DNA from: Dallia pectoralis | Taxonomy: Eukaryota > Chordata > Actinopteri > Esociformes > Umbridae | Direction of reading: 5' to 3' | Assembly: GCA_029465975.1 (NCBI GenBank) | Contig: CM055739.1 | Span: forward strand, 11,086,513 to 11,150,512 | Length of the DNA stretch: 64,000 nucleotides | Part shown: piece after piece, positions 25,148 to 37,727 of the stretch | How positions within the stretch are numbered: the stretch's first letter is position 1 | Layout of the letters: the number at the start of each line of letters is the position of its first letter | Notes under the pieces: generated by a model | The model's database searches: none | Told to the model about the DNA's origin: nothing | What the model saw: only the letters and a program-made list of their open reading frames with translations | Made by a program: the position numbers and the translations under genes

Positions 25148-26907
25148 CAAGGCGGACGCGCGGTTCTTAGCATGTCGCCTCACACATTCTTAGCATGTCG
25201 CCTGTCGAGTCTTCACTCCCTTGAACCAGTTGATTTAATGAGCCTCCCCATCCAGCCAGGCGAGCATGTAAAAGACTAATTGACAAATGCTTTAAATAAT
25301 TTCTAATTAGCACAAGTGCAATAATAATTGTCCGGGTAATGGGAGCGCTAATTAGCGGCGTTGGCGTGTGTGAGAGTTGTGTGTGGTTGAATGAGCCCTG
25401 CAGGGGAACAGATGGAGCAGGACCACTAGAAGAGTGGGGGCTCCTGGAGGGCCGCGGGGCCAGACAGAGCCACCTTTTGTTCCCATGACTGTTACGCGGA
25501 TGGCCCCTAGCTCCGCCTGGGAGAAGAAGGACCAGGTTGTTTTGTCTCACCGTGGTTAATTGAATCTTTAACCGGCCTCTGGATTCTGCTTTGCTGTGTC
25601 TTTGGTGCGTGTTGTTGACTGACGGTCAAATGGAATCCAATGGCTTGTGTTTACACCTGCTGGAGAATATACTTGTGGTGGGCAGAGGAACTGCAGTCAT
25701 GTTCTCTGCTGTCTTAGACCTGGAGATTGTACTAAACTCTGAGAACAACTTACTGCCCCATCGACAACCACAAACGTTTGGCACGGCATTCATTCGATTT
25801 CCGAGCTTTTTCCCAAACAATCCGTATTTCATTCCTATTTTTCCTCAGCTCCCACTTGTATCTACAGCTAAGAGTTCTTGCTATATTTCACGTTCACTAT
25901 TATTTTGTTTAGTTAGTGATCCCTGACCTTCTATATGTCTGAGCTGAGCCATCCTAATTGGTGCACAGAGGGGATTTAAAAGACATTCATAATTACACTG
26001 TAACTTGGCACTCAATATCAAAGTGTCATATTAATAAAACAGACTCTTAATAAGAGATGTTTAATCATCAAATCCACAGCATGTGTGTTGTGAAGCGATG
26101 TGTGTGTGGGCTTTGATAGGAGCTGAGAGTATGAATCTCTGACTGTCCGTGGTCAGTTATTTCAATTCTTCGGGATTCTCCTGTGAGACAATGTCATGAT
26201 GTCTGTCTCCGCCTGAAGACGGGCTTGACAGGGCACCTGTCTATTTGCGCTGTGGCCGTGGCGAATCACAGTGAGAGAATTGTCCTGTCATGGCCTGTCG
26301 GTAAAATATGCCAACATATATAAAGATACGGTTTGGTCCCCTGACCTTTTACTGACATTTAGAGCGCCCGGGCAAGGACATGCCCTTTTCTCTCTCCCTC
26401 CGTTTCCCCGGGATAATCAGGTGGTTTGAAAGGAAGGCCGATAAGGGCTTTGTTTGCGTTGACAATGTCCTGATGATATGGCCTGGGAAGATCACAAGCA
26501 AAACCCTCCTTCTGTCTAAAGGAGGGAGCCACCAGAGAGAACTCATTACTTTAGTGCATCTGGGTTAATTAGCTCGGTCCCTCCTCGAGATTCGCAGAAA
26601 TAAAAACACACTACAATTTTTCACTTACCGATACAATTGGTACATAAAACGGTCAAATACAAAATATTGAAAAAATGTCCTTAAGAATAATCGAAAACAA
26701 TGAAAATTGTGTGAATAATTAGAATTTATCCGGCAGATTTTTTTTTAACTATTATGTATTTTTTTTACTGTAACCTTACATCCCATCACATTTATTTATA
26801 ACTTTTACATAAATGTAACATTTTGAGTTGGATGTGCAATATGGTGTTTAAAAAATGCATAATATCTTAGCAGAATCTCTACCCTACCTCATTAAGCCTG
26901 AATCCAG
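25148..26907. other. Unique non-coding DNA, possible conserved elements
   Basis: At 25164-25203 a 17-bp word (ttcttagcatgtcgcct) occurs twice. 25290-25370 (taatttctaattagc, gcgctaattagcggcg) and 26140-26490 look like regulatory DNA. 26590-26890 is AT-rich. No exon recognised. Confidence 0.4.
25285..25375. other. Candidate conserved non-coding element with paired TAATTAG sites
   Basis: Two ctaattagc motifs lie within 60 bp in complex sequence. Such homeodomain sites are frequent in vertebrate enhancers. Conservation has not been tested. Confidence 0.25.
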
Positions 26908-27437
26908 AATAACACATCTCAAATAAGATATTAATTGATTTGCATTTTACTGAAATACTATATTTGATCCTCTGGCATTCAGCAAGATTTCTGGCTCCCA
27001 TGTGTCATTTATACAGGTAACTGGCTGTATTAACGAGGAAACTCTTAGCTTGTTACCTGTATAGAAGACACCTGTCCATAGAAGCAATCAATCAGATTTA
27101 AACACTACACCATGGCCAAGACCCAAGAGCTGTCCAAGAATGTCAGGGACAAGATTGTAGACTGTCAGAATGGAATGGAATGGTTTTAAAGACCATCGCC
27201 AAGCAGCTTGGTCAGAGGAGAACTGGGTGAAAGTTTTGTGGTCAGATGAGACCAAAGTCAAGCTATTTGGAATCAACTCAACCGTGTTTGGATGAGGAAG
27301 AAAGTTGTCTATGATCCCAAGAGCACCATATGCCTTAGGGGTGCTTATCAGTTAAGGGGACCGGACAACCTTACTGCTTTAGAGGGACGATGGATGGGGC
27401 AATATACCGTCAAATCCTGGGTGAGATCTTCCTTCAA
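26908..27437 (+). mobile_element. Tc1-like transposon relic (family C)
   Basis: 26908-27110 matches the 5' non-coding part of a salmonid-type Tc1 element, including the internal hairpin acaggtaac...gttacctgt at about 27014-27061. A transposase start codon lies at 27112 in good context (accatggcc). The N-terminal frame (MAKTQELSKNVRDKIVD) runs for about 20 codons and then breaks at a stop near 27188. After a deletion the catalytic region resumes near 27213 (ENWVKVLWSDETKVKLFGIN, first catalytic Asp in SDE) and decays toward 27420. No right-hand terminus is present; a 68-bp tandem array starts exactly where transposon similarity ends. Confidence 0.85.
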
Positions 27438-27998
27438 GGGACTGTCATCTGCCTTCACAGACTCACTCATAGAAACTTCAGGCCAACATGTAGTAGGTGT
27501 CTACAGGGACAGTCATCTGCCTTCACAGACTCACTCATAGAAACTTCAGGTCAACATGTAGTAGGTGTCTACAGGGACAGTCATCTGCCTTCACAGATTC
27601 AGTCATAGAAACTTCAGGCCAACATGTAGTAGGTGTCTACAGGGACCGTCATCTGCCTTCACAGACTCAGTCATAGAAACTTCAGTCCAACATGTAGTAG
27701 GTGTATACAGGGACAGTCATCTGCCTTCACAGACTCACTCATAGAAACTTCAGGCCAACATGTAGTAGGTGTCTACAGGGACAGTCATCTGCCTTCACAG
27801 ACTCACTCATAGAAACTTCAGGCCAACATGTAGTAGGTGTCTACAGGGACAGTCATCTGCCTTCACAGACTCACTCATAGAAACTTCAGGCCAACATGTA
27901 GTAGGTGTCTACAGGGACCGTCATCTGCCTTCACAGATTCAGTCATAGAAGCTTCAGGCCAACATGTAGTAGGTGTCTACAGGGACCGTCATCTGCCT
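27438..27998. repeat. 68-bp minisatellite, about 8.3 copies
   Basis: The unit begins gggacagtcatctgccttca. Copies start at 27438, 27506 and every 68 bp to 27982. Variation is light (acagtc/accgtc, actcac/attcag). The array abuts the broken edge of the family C Tc1 relic. Confidence 0.95.
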
Positions 27999-30296
27999 GC
28001 AGAAAAAAACAAGACCCTGATGATCTAGTTTAAATCTGTCGGTTTGTCTGTTCCATAGAGAGTTTCTCAAAAGAATCACAACAGTGATGGGAGCAGCGGA
28101 ATGTTCTAGTGTTTCAACTAAGGATTAGTTTGTTGTAATCTGTGGTTTTACTGCTGATTGATATGCACTGACAATGGGATCAGTAATCTGGTAATCTGTA
28201 AGATCTTCTGTTGACAGGAGGTAGGACTTTCAGATTAGAGGGTTTACTTTTAGGAAACCCCAATTTATCGCTCCCTAATTAATACGAATATAAAGAAAAG
28301 AAAAGTTTATATGAAAGTGATAAATAGAAAAAACAAGTCTTGATTTCACCCTGCTTACTTCTTACGTAAGTAGTATTTGAATGCTTTCTGAGTACATTGC
28401 AAAGTCTATCAAATTGAGGAAATATTCAGCAGTTAAGAGGCCGTTAGATAACAGAAATTGCCACATTCCATGGATAATGCCATTGCTTTAGAAAAAGGAA
28501 GGGTGACAAAATGCTATGGGATTTCAATTTTGACTTGAGAAATTAGAAAATCCAGAACACCATTTTGAAACGTGTTTCCTTTCCTGTGATGCATTGCGTT
28601 CCAAAAAGCTAAGAAATGGGACGCGTTAACCCCTTTGGTAATGTATTCAAATGTGCAAGGAAGTCACTTAAAGTAGTGGTGCCTGTAATTGTAGCTCCAA
28701 ATGTTAATAATATTTCCGATCGTGGTTGCTTTTAAAGGCTCGGTGACACTGAGGTATAATGCATTTGGAAATATAACCGGTTCGTCTTGGAATCCCCAAA
28801 CGTACTGGAACCACACTTAATGATTCTCTTTAAATGACTCGGTCAGACTTTTCACCTATGTAAATAGTACACTCTGAGATTACTGTAATACATGATAAGA
28901 GGGGGAAATTGGCATCATATTCAACCCCTCCATCAGGGAGAATGAGAGAACTGGAGCCGGACCCGCATAGGGGAACCACTTTGGTTGTGGGTGATTACCA
29001 GAGCTCTGATTGGTCAGAGTTATATGTGCACTGTGGCGGGGGGCTGATGGGGGGGGGGGCAGGGGGCAGGGGGCCATTGGGGTAAAAGGAGGGGGTGAGT
29101 TCTGTTTGAACCGCTCAGGATGAGTGTGTTACTGTGTAGCTAATGCTCTCCATCCCTGCTATGTAAGGTTAAAACTCGTATTCAGAAACCTAAGGTCGGG
29201 TACTAGATTCAAACAAATATATTCCAGTCATTGGACATAGTAATAAGAGGTAAATGTTCTCGTTATTATGCCATGGTAGAGAAATTACACAGCACTGTTC
29301 ATCTCTCATGCCTTTTCACATCGAGCCTTTTCTTAAATTCTTATTGTCATTTAAAGTTACTGGAACATCATACACCAATACTGTCACCATGTTAGACATT
29401 TGTGTGAGTGCTTCTGCAGATCTTTTAAGCGTTTTAATATCGAAGAAACGAATATAGAAGAATAATGTATACGTTAACCTCTTTCTGTTTAGTTTTATAC
29501 GGCACCTAGATACTCAAGAACATTTACTTCATTCAATTGATGATCCCGTCCATAGCATTTAAGGATACAGTACATATACTTCAAATGAAACTGCTCTTCT
29601 GGGTAAGGCTTTATGTGTTTATTGTGCAGTAAATACATTCTGACTAGGAGCATATTTGAAATGGTTTCTTCTTTCATGTAATCTATTTGTCATGCTAGCT
29701 CAATAAATTCATTTTAAACCAAGTGGTTGCCAGTTGTAATATAATACCGTATTCTTCATGCTACTGTGAACACTGGCAAACATCAATGTCCCTGTGAATA
29801 CACTGTTTAGATTATATTTATAAACAATATTTGCCCGGTGCTTATTTTCATTTAAGGTAACATTACACTTTTTTACTGGCTCATTTCTTTTAATTGCAGA
29901 CTGTTATACCAGAAAGCCATTAGATGTCAGAAGCCTTTTTATTTTTAAATGAGCCATTTAAATGCCATTAAATAGACAAACATTAACTGTTTACATCCAT
30001 TTTCTCAATTGTCATTTCCTTCAAAAAAGAATTACTAGCATTTTTCCTGTCAGAATAATAGCAAATATCCCAAATATCCCAATTAAACTGTTGTTAGGAC
30101 AAACGAATGCTAGGTGGTTTCACGCATGCAATTCAATTTAATTCATCTGGTATTAACAGTTCATATGATAATTAGATTCCTGTCAATTTTGCTGGATGCC
30201 AAAAAGATCAACTATTAATTCTTTATTTTGTAGTGGCATGTTTTCTTAACATTAAATTAAAGTGTATTATTTATAATACATTAATAAACCAATACT
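27999..30296. other. Unique non-coding DNA
   Basis: No gene recognised. 29036-29094 is G-rich with several G-runs and quadruplex potential on the plus strand. 29700-30296 is AT-rich with regulatory-looking words (ttcatctggtattaacag). Confidence 0.5.
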
Positions 30297-30617
30297 CTAA
30301 ATACATATGGAATCTACAAGATCCCTGAAGGTTTCCTGTGGTCTCTGACATATACAGCAGATCCGTAAAGTCCTGTCAGTTGGGACTTGGAGCCACAGTG
30401 GATAGACATGTCGGTCCAGCACATCCCACAGATGCTCAATCGGATTGAGATCTGAGGAATTATTAAGGACAAGGAAACAATAAACCGTATTCCTCAAACC
30501 ATTCCTGAACAATGCGTTGTTCAATGTGTGTTGTGTGGCAGAGCGCATTATCCTGCTGTAAGAGGCCACTGCCATCAGGGAACGCCAGTACCATGATGAG
30601 GGGTATCTGGCCAGCAA
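30297..30617 (-). pseudogene. Tc1 transposase C-terminal fragment
   Basis: A 106-residue open stretch carries SSDLNPIEHLWDVLDR at about residues 53-68. The Glu in this motif is the third residue of the DDE catalytic triad of Tc1 transposases, which cut and join transposon ends in the nucleus. The first two catalytic Asp residues and the N-terminal DNA-binding domain are absent, so the fragment cannot be active. The start codon given is arbitrary because the fragment begins at a break. Confidence 0.85.
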
Positions 30618-30920
30618 ATCTGTTTAGTTAGGTGGCACGGGTCAAATTGACCCCCACATGAATGCCCAGAATGCCCCACGGTTTCCCAGCTGAACATTGC
30701 TCTCTCCGCCGGATTGTCGTCTTCCCACAGTGCAGCCTGGTGCCATCACTTCCCCAAGTAAACCGTGCACGCGTACACGGCCGTCCACATGATGTAAAAG
30801 TGAACAGGACTCATGCATCAGACCAGACAACCTTCTTCCAAGGTCCTTCTATCGGTCCTTCCGTCGGTTCGGACCTGACACATCCTCGAGCCTTGGGTTG
30901 CCAACACCGCAGGTCCTCAC
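30297..30920 (-). mobile_element. Tc1-like transposon relic (family A)
   Basis: The antisense transposase can be followed from the C-terminus (30297) through the NPIEHLWD catalytic motif (30430-30460), then leftover sequence up to the middle domain near 30850. There are frame breaks, and a deletion lies between about 30850 and 30880. 30921-31200 is of unknown origin and separates it from the next relic. Confidence 0.85.
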
Positions 30921-31204
30921 TGGGTACTCACCTGCATCAGAGATGGTCCCACTGGCCAAAACAATGTGGGTCTTGTCATTCACTGTACTATGAAAACACT
31001 GGGAGGCAAATTATTCTGGCCACAGGTCAATTGAATGAGGTTGATGAACTGCTAACAAGGGCACATATCAAGGTCTTGGCAGATCAGATGGTACGCAAAC
31101 CATCAGTTCTCATAGACGCTGTGTTGGACGCAGGACATACGAGCAGGAGTTATACGCTCGTATGGTGTTCGCCCAAAATCCCATGAACCGTTAATAAACG
31201 CGGG
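30921..31204. other. Spacer of unknown origin between two Tc1 relics
   Basis: An open frame crosses it from the flanking relic (30662-31186, plus) but is antisense to the transposase and has no known motif. It could be more Tc1 sequence too decayed to recognise. Confidence 0.35.
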
Positions 31205-31966
31205 GTCTTTATTTTCCACGGGAAATACATGAAATGTGTTTGAATAGGAAATATAATGCAATCTATGGGAATTGTAGGTTATAAATAATGATCGATTTGA
31301 AATAATAACCGTTGTACCCTAAAACGTTGCTTTTGTCAAAGAATCATTCAGCTTTGCAGACCTTTGTGAATCTGGTTGTCAGTTTGTTGAGATAATCTGA
31401 AGAGATTTCACCCCGTGCTTCTTGAGGCACCATCAAATTGCCTCCACCCTGCTTGACAGATGGGGTCAAACACTCCTACAGCATTTTTCCATTTGGTCTG
31501 CGTCTGACAAATGTTCCTCTTTGTGATCCGAACACCTTAAACTTAGGAGTCGTCTGTCCATAACACTTTTCTATCAATCTTTCTCTGTCCAGTGTTTGCC
31601 CATCTTTCATTTGTATTGGTCTGTCAGTTTTCTTTGCAACTCTGCTTGAACGTCCAGCATCTCGGAGTTGATTCTTCAATGTTAATGTTGATACTGATGT
31701 TTCGCTGGGGACTATTTAATGAAGTTGGGAGTTGAAAACCTGGGAGGCGTCTGTTTTTTAAACTAGACACTGTTATTTATCTGGTGGATGTAAAATCAAA
31801 TTCTGGCCATTTTGAGCCTGTAAACAAACGCTCCAGATACTACATTTGTCTAAAGCAGGAGAGTAATATTGTTTCTGTCGTTAGCACAACTGTTATCAGC
31901 TGTGTTAACGGTTTCCTTTAAAAAACATTTCTATGCGACCCCAAAATATTGAACGGTAGTATATAA
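31205..31966 (-). mobile_element. Tc1-like transposon relic (family B), internally deleted
   Basis: The right terminus accccaaaatattgaacggt ends near 31966. The left part from 31205 matches the region just outside the transposase C-terminus. The C-terminal coding end (31330-31420) is joined directly to the central region (31435-31680) by loss of the intervening catalytic part. The N-terminal part is heavily reduced. It sits next to the family A relic, so DNA transposons have landed here repeatedly. Confidence 0.82.
31476..31679 (-). pseudogene. Tc1 transposase central fragment
   Basis: A 67-residue open stretch contains RLRDAG-like (QLRDAGRSSRVAKK) and FGSQRGTFVRRRPN segments typical of the centre of family B transposase. 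The position of the first catalytic Asp is present but altered in context (CYGQTTPKF in place of the usual WTDESKF), so the Asp is lost. Confidence 0.8.
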
Positions 31967-32610
31967 ACATATACTATATATATATTTATATATATATAGC
32001 AACATACATATAGCAATAAATAAATACATTCTATATAAATTTGTATTATGCATTAAACACCGCTAAATGTATTTGATGCCTATATACATAAATGTATCGA
32101 TTTACTTTTCTAAACGCTACGTAATTATAGAGTTCTTTCTGTTGATTAATTGGGGAATGGCAAATTGATGCTTCACATTTACAGTATCCGTGTCTCCATG
32201 GTTATGGTTGTCGAGGCATGGATACCAACTAAAGGGAGAAATGCCATTGAAAGCAAAGCCATTTTATAATGACAGTATTGAGCATAGCCCAAGAGAAATG
32301 GAGAGAGAGAATTAGAGAGAGAGGAGAAAGTGCTGGGATCTGAGGCATTGGGCACAGTGGAAGCTCTCTCTCGCCCTCTCTCTCTCTCTCCCTCTCTCTC
32401 TATCTCTCTCTCTCTCCGCTTGAGTGTCAGTGACATGGTTAGATGAGCCGTGAGCAGCACTTACAGAACTGCGCTGGTAATTTAGGACATTTTTATAGGG
32501 GAGTTTGTCCCTCCTGAAATGACAGCGCTACTGTCTTTGTGTAGTCGTGTGTAATTTTGTTGTTTCCCACTCGGTGATCGAGCTGAAATAGAGGCTGCCT
32601 CTCTGCCATT
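31967..32610. other. AT-rich spacer and short CT tract
   Basis: 31967-32060 is TA-rich (tatatatatttatatatata). 32364-32417 is a (TC)n run. No gene recognised. Confidence 0.6.
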
Positions 32611-33569
32611 TCTCTCTCGCTTCCTCTTTCTCATCTCATCTCTCTCCCTTTCTCTCTCACTTCCTCTCTCGCTCTCATCTCTCTCCCTTTCTCTCTCACT
32701 TCCTCTCTCGCTCTCATCTCTCTCCCTTCCTCTCTCACTTCCTCTCTCGCTCTCATCTCTCTCCCTTTCTCTCTCACTTCCTCTCTCGCTCTCATCTCTC
32801 TCCCTTTCTCTGTCACTTCCTCTCTCGCTCTCATCTCTCTCCCTTTCTCTCTCACTTCCTCTCTCGCTCTCATCTCTCTCCCTTCCTCTCTCACTTCCTC
32901 TCTCGCTCTCATCTCTCTCCCTTTCTCTCTCACTTCCTCTCTCGCTCTCATCTCTCTCCCTTTCTCTCTCACTTCCTCTCTCACTCTCATCTCTCTCCCT
33001 TTCTCTCTCACTTCCTCTCTCACTCTCATCTCTCTCCCTTTCTCTCTCACTTCCTCTCTCACTCTCATCTCTCTCCCTTTCTCTCTCACTTCCTCTCTCG
33101 CTCTCATCTCTCTCCCTTTCTCTCTCACTTCCTCTTTCTCATCTCATCTCTCTCCCTTTCTCTCTCACTTCCTCTCTCGCTCTCATCTCTCTCCCTTTCT
33201 CTCTCACTTCCTCTTTCTCATCTCATCTCTCTCCCTTTCTCTCTCACTTCCTCTCTCGCTCTCATCTCTCTCCCTTTCTCTCTCACTTCCTCTCTCGCTC
33301 TCATCTCTCCCCCTTTCTCTCTCACTTCCTCTCTCGCTCTCATCTCTCTCCCTTTCTCTCTCACTTCCTCTCTCGCTCTCATCTCTCTCCCTTTCTCTCT
33401 CACTTCCTCTTTCTCACTCTCATCTCTCTCCCTTTCTCTCTCACTTCCTCTCTCACTCTCATCTCTCTCCCTTTCTCTCTCACTTCCTCTTTCTCATCTC
33501 ATCTCTCTCCCCTTTCTCTCTCACTTCCTCTCTCGCTCTCATCTCTCTCCCTTTCTCTCTCGCTCACTT
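32611..33569. repeat. 39-bp polypyrimidine minisatellite, about 25 copies
   Basis: The unit is cttcctctctcgctctcatc plus tctctccctttctctctca, with a variant that has tttctcatctcatc. The plus strand is almost pure C/T over about 960 bp and the minus strand is purine. Thirteen codons per unit keep the minus frames open (Arg/Glu-rich, 32631-33128 and 33218-33403). These are not believable proteins. Confidence 0.95.
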
Positions 33570-36039
33570 GGAGGCAATTGCAGCTGCTTCATCTCTGCTC
33601 TTTATTTCTCCTTCTCCTTGTCGATACCAAAGGGCTAGCACTGCAGCAGTTCAAAGAACAGATGAATTGGCTTCTCCACGCGTGGCTTAGTTAAAATGCT
33701 AAAGGCCTATATGATTCCCGTGACCACGGAGAGATAATAGCGAATGAACACACATGCATATTTGTTATATAACAATCATTATATAGGAATTAAATATGAA
33801 GCCGATCACATTACCATATTTATATTAGTTCGGTGATAATGAATAATTAATTGATAGCATTTCTTGGGGCTCTCGACTATTTAAATATAACACGCTCCCC
33901 TATTCCTGGAAACATGCATATGATGAAGTACATGACATGGCAACCGACTGTGACGGCCCCATGCTCAAGGTTTTTAAAAGGCTGCGACGAAAAGCTTCCC
34001 TGTTTACCATGGAGACCGCAGGGCCTGTGTTCTTGGTTTCTCTGGTAACCGAAGCCTTTCTCTATTGGTTTAGCTATTGAACTCCCTGCTAGAGACAAAA
34101 GGAGGGTCCTGCATTGGTAATTTCTTATCACCATATCCCATTAAGCCCAGGGTTTTTAACCGCGGCCCGAGCAAATGCAAAGGGAAATTATTCACATGCA
34201 GTCTCCCAGCACCTCGCAGTCGAGGGGAGTGGAGGGGAGTGGAGGGGAGCGGAGAGGGGGGAAAATACGGTATTTAGAGATATTACAATAGTGACTGGAA
34301 CAATGGTGGCAGAAGGCCCGTGGAGAGAAACTGTGTAGAATCCAGGGACGTATACACACGACAACCGCCCCCAACGAAAACACAATGTTTAAAAGGATTG
34401 CGGACGGCTAAACGAGTAAAACAGTCCCCTGATTAAATGAAATAATTGTTACCGGGCAAACAAAAATCAATGTGTTTGTTTTACACGTGCATTGGGGAAA
34501 AGGCGGTTGTGTGAAATGAACTCATGAACGTGTAATAAAATAAATACGCCGGCGTTTTGTTATGGCAAACACGGAATCAACCAAATCACCAATTCTGCTC
34601 ATGGTGTTCTGTGGGACGTGCAGGCTTTTATTCCAGCCCAGCACTAACGCATCATATTTAAGTAATCAATCAATCGACAAGATCTCGTTTAGCGGAACCA
34701 GATGACGAACAGAAGCGTACCTGTATAGCTCTCCGGGAGCAGGTGTCGTAGTGAATGGTGTTCTACTGGTGCCGGTACGAGTTCTCCCAAAAGTCATTTC
34801 TCGTTGATTTCAGAGTTATGCCACTGGATGTCACTGTGTTCTGTGGGTCCTCAGTGCTGCCGATTACGTGTCACAGATACCATGGAGTCGCATTCAGACG
34901 TTCTCACTCCATCAAGTTAACTGATATCTAGACAAACGTGGGTTCCATCAGTAACAAAAAATGCAAAGAACCGTTACTATTATTCCCCTCCAGTCCCTTA
35001 GAAACTCACGGGTCGGTCTTCCAGAAATCCGACCCAGCAGTGAGCGAATACGGAAACACGCACACGTCATTGTTCAAATCTCCCTTTCCTCTCGGGCTCG
35101 CTGTGAGTTACCCTTTTTAAAATGTAGTCTAAATGTCATCTACGGCCCTGACCGTGACACACTATGTCCCAGATACACACGCGTGGAGGTCGGGACCTGG
35201 ACGTGGAGATGTGAATAAACCGCATTCAGTTCCACAGGTCCGACCACGCCACTGTTGGTTTAGACTCGATTATATGACGCTCCGAATAACTCAAAGGAAG
35301 CACGTTCCCGGTATTATCTCCCAGATTTAGTTTCCAAGTTAGAATTCGATTAGCGAAGCAACCAAGGCAGGTTGTAGCATCATACAGGATCAGGTGGAGG
35401 GAAAACATTTATTCTATCATGCCAGAAACATTACCTGTGACCTACCAACCTGCTGTACTTCGCTATGAATGGCCCAGGAAAAAACTGTTTTAAAAAAACT
35501 ATTAGCCAATCGAAATGCGGAAGTAATTATTCAACCATCAACGTGACATTTTTACTTTTAACTAAGAAAGCATGAGATCAAGGCTGTGGTCACCAATGGT
35601 CACCAATGGTCACCAATGGTCACAAATGCTCTCCCTTATCTTATATTGCACATGTGGCACGTGGAAACACCCAACATACACTCCCCCTGTTTTCTCCCAC
35701 ACACACACACACACACACACGCATGCACACTTTAGCTGTAAGTGCACAGCGATTAGCCCGCGAGGGTCTGCGTTTACCTCAAATCGCGGATCAGCTTTTC
35801 TAGGCAAATTGAGACGTATAGGTGTCAACCCCCATCGGACGCGAACGACCGACCGGTCGGAGGACGACGGAGGCCGAGCCAGCTTGTAAATCAGGCTGGC
35901 GAAACAGGCAGGCGAAACAGCCCGAGGGAACAGACAGAGCGCCCGTAATCACTCGGGTGGGCCAACATCCAACAGGAATTATTGATCCGCGATCGCCGTA
36001 ATCCCCTCTACGCGTAACGCGAGCAATTTCGTGTAATAC

Positions 36040-36300
36040 CTATAATAACGTTGCATTCAAACTCAAGTAGCCATCAAGGGCCTTTGTATGTGATTCTGGA
36101 GGCGCGTGGCCCTGGCATATTGCGGCACACCGCACAGAGTGCATCGGGGGCCAATAAAACATCGCCCGCTCCGTCTTTGTGTCGAGGGTTTTTAGAGAAA
36201 GCTCGTTCCAGAGGGCCGACGTAAGTCGAACGTATCGGGTGGAAAATTGCCACCGGGGACCCGCGTTTTGTGGAGGAGAGAGTATTTTAGCACTCGGCAA
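36040..36300. other. Candidate conserved non-coding element
   Basis: Complex, GC-balanced sequence without repeats (for example ggccaataaaacatcgccc, a Hox/Cdx-like ataaaa site beside a CCAAT-like word). The minus frame of 86 residues has no known domain. Could be an enhancer or a promoter; not tested. Confidence 0.25.
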
Positions 36301-36559
36301 ATTACAGGGTTCTGGAGATCGGCGTTCGATAAACGACGGATAAATGAAAAAGCTGCATGTTAGATTGCTGTTTTGTCACGCTGATGAACATCGCAGAGGG
36401 TATTGCTCACCTTAGGTGTGGAAAAAATGTGTGTGCGCGTGTGTCCGTGCCCGGCAGTATTGCATCGCACTGTATGTGTGTGAGTGTGTGTGTGTGATCA
36501 GGTTTGGGGTAATTACTACAGAGTAGATGTTGGCCCAGGACCCCTCACTCTTCGTTTTC

Positions 36560-36910
36560 TGTCTTCCGTTCCTCCCCCTGTGCATCACGGCGCGGTCCTT
36601 ATCAAAGCCACCGCACCCTGCTCATTAATATATGGTCCAGGCCGCTGGCATCTATGTATCATTGTCTTGAATTGGAGGCCTTCTAATCACTCCGGCACTA
36701 TCAGCCGAGGTGCAGGAGGCAGGCAATCAAGCTGACAGGCAGCCGGGAATCGTGGGAGATCGGACGGGGTTAAACGCGGCTGACAGTGGCGATAATGATG
36801 ACTAGGCTATAAATGAAGATCGGAGGACGATAGCCAGAGGAGGAAGAGCCGCGGAGAGAGAGAGGGGCGGACGAGAATAAAAGCATGACGGATGACAGAA
36901 CGACAGTGGC
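36560..36910. other. Candidate conserved non-coding element
   Basis: Complex sequence with gctcattaatat, gcaatcaagctgacaggcag and cgataatgatgactaggc, the last two resembling Meis/Pbx and homeodomain sites. No open frame of note. Confidence 0.28.
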
Positions 36911-37727
36911 CAGGGTTGAGGCCGGGTTAATGTGAACTTTAACGCACCGACATGCTCTCGTCTCTGAATGGGCCAAATGTGTGGTTGGGAGGGTGGGGGC
37001 GTTTATGGTACGGCAGCCGTTGAGAAAAGTACCGCAGCATTCATTTTCCGGAACCTTCCCTCTATCTCTCCGTTGGACTGCGAGTCGCTGTCAAATCGGA
37101 AACTGGAATCTGATAGAGCAGAGCTGCCTGGGAAGTTGTGATAGTTGTCTGTGACAGGGTTTGGGGTTGAGTGGGCCAATGCCATGTTTCTGACAGTGTT
37201 TGGATGGGCGGGGAGCCGTAATGTGCGGGCTGGAATGAGACAGACAGAGTTGTGACTCGCTGCGATACAGACCTCGCCGTGGCGGACATAACAGCCTGGC
37301 CATTTCAACGTGAATATTTCAGAAAGAGGCTTGAGCCAGGGGGAGATAGTGGGACAAAGGAGACAGGGGCTACAGTCTGTGAGTGACTTGTGAGGGACAG
37401 GCAGCCCATTTGTCCGATTACATCGGGACGTTTTGACATCTGTTCATTCCCGGGGAAGAGAGAAACTAGACGCAGAGGGTGTCTCCTCCCCTCAGACGCG
37501 ACAATGGAAATAGATGGTTCTCCTGATAAACGCGGTTGATTTCTGGAATGTGTGCTGTGGAATTAGTGTCTGGCTGGCGACGGGAGCGTGTAGTCTTCCT
37601 GAGTCTGTGGCGTTAGCGGGACACACAGCTGATATCCCTCTGGACAAACAGGGAATACCGGCGACCCAGCGTTCCGCACCGGTTCATGTTGAGCCCGGCT
37701 CGGACACCCCTCGCAGACAGATGCCTT

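Larger units (their letters stand above)
33570..37727. other. Unique non-coding DNA, CpG-containing, probable regulatory blocks
   Basis: No exon recognised in over 4 kb. It holds a G-rich 10-bp repeat (ggaggggagt, 34214-34262), a 10-bp ggtcaccaat repeat of four copies (35588-35625), a (CA)n run (35700-35722) and GT-rich stretches at 36428-36497. 35740-37500 is unusually rich in CpG for this window. Confidence 0.45.

Noticed and set aside
32631..33403. Arg/Glu-rich charged minus-strand proteins
   Set aside because: Products of the 39-bp polypurine unit only.
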